Positions 61,439 through 64,000 of a DNA stretch of 64,000 nt are shown piece by piece (within the stretch, counting starts at the first letter, position 1; every line of letters begins with the position of its first letter). A program made the translations under genes and the position numbers. The stretch lies in assembly GCA_905250075.1 (NCBI GenBank), contig CAJNOP010000183.1, positions 62,001 through 126,000 of the forward strand. Direction: 5' to 3'. The DNA comes from Rotaria sp. Silwood1. Its lineage: Eukaryota; Rotifera; Eurotatoria; Philodinida; Philodinidae. The notes under the pieces are model-generated. The model searched no databases. It had not been told where the DNA came from and worked only from the letters and a program-made list of their open reading frames with translations.

Positions 61439-63943
61439 GTTAGAAATCGAGATACTTTCAGTTTTGGTACCGCAAATGTCTTTCTTTCATTTATTATCCA
61501 ATTAAAATAATTACTTTAATGACTACATTCTAATAGACATAGGTGCATGTCATCTTATCATGGGAGTATGACTCTCCTTAAAAATGCAATGAGGTGACAT
61601 TGAACCAAAAAATCCAGATTTCTTCTATAGAAAGTTTGGAGATGCTAACGAACCCGATTTTACAGTAGAGATGATCGTTGAAAAATTTTTAAAAAAATAA
61701 CGGTCACTGAAACGCCTAGGAGACCGTTTCATATTCATACTCCAAATGAACATAAGTGATGATCTTTTGACTACTCGATTTATTAAATATCCATCAATCA
61801 AGAATTCATCTATATAAAACATGTTTCTTTTGCAATTAGTTTTTCTTAATTATTTCTAATAGAAATCTAACGTTACTGATTATATAAGATTGTGACAAAA
61901 CTAAATGTAAACAATGATATGTTCGAAGTTGAAATTTTTTTAAATTCGATTTGATGAAAATACTATTTAACTACAAGATAAAAACTCATTGAAACAACCT
62001 GTATATTAATTTATGATAGTCTTCAAAACTAAAGGATGGTCCAAAGTTTTGACCCCGCTCAATACCTAAATGAACGATACCTATGACAAATCTAAATATA
62101 TATTTATTGTTAATTGATCGAAACATATCTAAATAACTTATAAGTTTATCGGATTGACATTTCGTATAAATATCATCAATCAAATTTTGTGATGCATTGA
62201 CCTTGTTTTCAACCTTTTCCGAACACTATCAATCATTTTTTCATATATGTTTTTTTTTACAGGAAAATTTTTTCATATATCAATAAATTTTTCTATTTGA
62301 TATCTTCATATTTAAATCTTGTCGAATGATACTTCATAAATTTTCTATTGTCTATGCATCATCTATTTGACTTTGAAATGAACACTGAGGCTTTAAAAAA
62401 AAAACTCAAAGTAATTGACATATTGGAGAATAAGTTGAAAATGGTAATCTTCATAAAATGAGACTGTCTATATGAAGTGTTATGAAATTACAATTGTAAA
62501 CAGTCAAGGTAATGAATATTACTCCATTAAGATGAAAAGTCTGATAAAAAAATTCTACGAGCAAAGAAACATACAACTATTATAAAAAGATTTCTTTTAC
62601 CAAGAAAAAATGTACGATGAAAATATTCACTCAAGATTTGTATAATGGCTATGATATGATAATACATTTATACATTTTGAAGTATCGTTTTTTTTCTTTC
62701 AGATAATAACTCTAATCTTTTTCTGTAGAATTGCATATTTTGATGAATTAACCACGTATTTTGTCATAGATATTAACAATTTATTGAAAGACGTTGAAAC
62801 TTTTCGAATATCCTTTAGTTTTCTCTTCGTGAGTTCCCAATGGATGCAAAATCATATTATCTTATTGGCTAAATAGAAGGTCTCTTCATTGCCCTCCTTC
62901 CTATTTAATTGATTTCTTTTCCCTAGAGATATTACATAGATAGTATTCTCATAAAAATTCTAAAAGACTTTGGAATCCTATTAATATTTGACAAAACAAT
63001 TAAGTTTTGATCTGAAACTTTGCGCATATAGACGACCCAACTAAATTAATCTTCATAAAAAAAATATTCAGAAGTTTTGAACAAAGTTTCTTCGAGAGAT
63101 GAATCTGAACTCAAATCTTTTTTTTTTTTTAGTTTTTATTAAATCACTATGTAGTATCTATAGGCGAAAAAATAATTGAAATCAAAAGAAAACAATATAA
63201 AAAGTTTCATCGTGAGTGATTAAATTAGATTGAAGTCTATGCCTCGATTTAAAAGTTTTATTCTATATTTTTTTTTCATAATACTTTATCCTATCCATCT
63301 GTTGAATAGAAATTAGCATCATAATGTATTTACAAACTTTTATCTTCGCCTATGATTTCAAGTTAGCTTCAATATTTGCATTAAATAAATGTTACTTATA
63401 CGAATACGATAAAAAAACAACCTATACTATATGAAAAGGCCACAAGAACATTTTCTTGCAGAATAGATGAAATTTGTTCTTCTCAATGCTATTTTTGTAC
63501 ACAAAAACAGTCAAGTAAAAATTTCTCATATGCAAAGGTGCCCCGAGCGGGTAATAAATAACCCATCAATCTTGAAAAAGTTTCTTTTTTCTATCAAAGA
63601 AATTCCAGCGTTTTATTGTCTTCATCAATTTTCCAAAACAGAGTTCAATCCCTTTCACTTAAAATCTTGTCAATTTTATCAAATGAAATCTTCCAATCGA
63701 CTTCGTCAATCATTATCATCTCAAACCTGATGACCCGGCACATATTATACTCATGTGATAATTCGTATTTATATTAACACTTGCATAAACACATTCAATC
63801 ATTCGTTATTGAGATTTATCTTCTTTTTTTTTTTTAGTCCGTACTGATTAAAAAAACTTCCTAATCGTATATATTAAAAAAAATATTTTTCTAGAAAATA
63901 GAATTATATTTACATCAAATGAAAACTTATCTGATAATTTTAG

Positions 63944-64000
63944 TTGGTGGAGAGTAATCGACCAATACAATTTGGAGATATAGAGGAATGTGATGATTCA
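63944..64000 (+). CDS. Possible exon running off the window
   Basis: After a TTTTAG acceptor-like site at 63938-63943 the frame is open to the window edge and reads LVESNRPIQFGDIEECDDS, with mixed codons that look more coding than the surrounding AT-rich DNA. It is only 19 codons long, so this is a weak call. Confidence 0.25.
   Translation, partial: MVESNRPIQFGDIEECDDS

Larger units (their letters stand above)
60122..64000. other. Right-hand region without a firm gene
   Basis: AT-rich DNA with only weak exon candidates: an ATG-led 27-codon segment at 61358-61438 followed by GTTAGA, and a possible internal exon from 63944. A repeat related to that at about 16050-16260 lies near 62990-63115. 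The frame at 63467-63730 is open but has no supporting splice site or recognised sequence. Confidence 0.45.

Noticed and set aside
1..64000. CRISPR array, bacterial operon, or rRNA genes
   Set aside because: No regularly spaced identical repeats, no Shine-Dalgarno-led gene runs and no rRNA-like conserved blocks are visible; the window is eukaryotic in style.

Overview
The window reads as nuclear DNA of a small-genome, AT-rich metazoan. Coding exons are separated by many introns of only 50-60 bases with GT/AG borders, mixed with a few introns of 1-4 kb, and foldback (MITE-like) repeats sit in introns and intergenic DNA. The gene set (COX6A, CDV3-like, F-box, GPCRs, a STRA6-like membrane domain, a CYP51-like P450) and its style fit a bdelloid rotifer, but that is inference: no rRNA, tRNA or spliced-leader gene is visible to prove it.

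Layout. 1-1683: no convincing gene, one possible minus-strand exon. 1684-2851: COX6A (+, 2 exons). 3043-4068: F-box protein (+, 4 exons). 5281-6243: CDV3-like protein (+, 2 exons). 6842-7816: small signal-peptide/Ser-Thr/one-membrane-segment protein (+, 2 exons, foldback repeat in its intron). 8212-22078 and 26085-39013: two tandem paralogues (+) of a very large receptor-like protein, reconstructed as 18 and 17 exons. Each has a signal peptide, a C-type-lectin-like fold with an acidic insert, one EGF domain, a membrane segment, a polytopic domain resembling the STRA6/RBP-receptor family, and a long disordered cytoplasmic tail with conserved islands. The 4-kb spacer between them holds a 250-bp hairpin MITE nested in a larger inverted repeat. 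39879-41081: a hAT-type transposon relic with 16-bp terminal repeats and an exact 8-bp target duplication. 43070-49538: leucine-rich-repeat exons and a GPS-7TM exon on the minus strand that fit together in frame as one adhesion-GPCR-like gene around a 3.8-kb repeat-filled intron. 52771-53814: intronless rhodopsin-like GPCR (-). 54992-58186: ten-exon gene (+) for an unrecognised protein with a His-rich run, a Cys/Gln-rich middle, eight MVC nonapeptide repeats and a Ser/Pro-rich end. 58619-60121: intronless CYP51-like P450 (-). 60122-64000: no solid gene; one or two weak exon candidates.

The genes do not form one pathway. COX6A and the F-box gene lie head-to-tail with a splice-acceptor-like sequence directly before the F-box ATG, which suggests spliced-leader processing. 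The most unusual content is the lectin-EGF-STRA6-like receptor pair, which occupies almost half of the window and shows signs of local gene conversion between the copies. All exon models were made by eye from reading-frame continuity, splice-site consensus and paralogue comparison; no database search was run.
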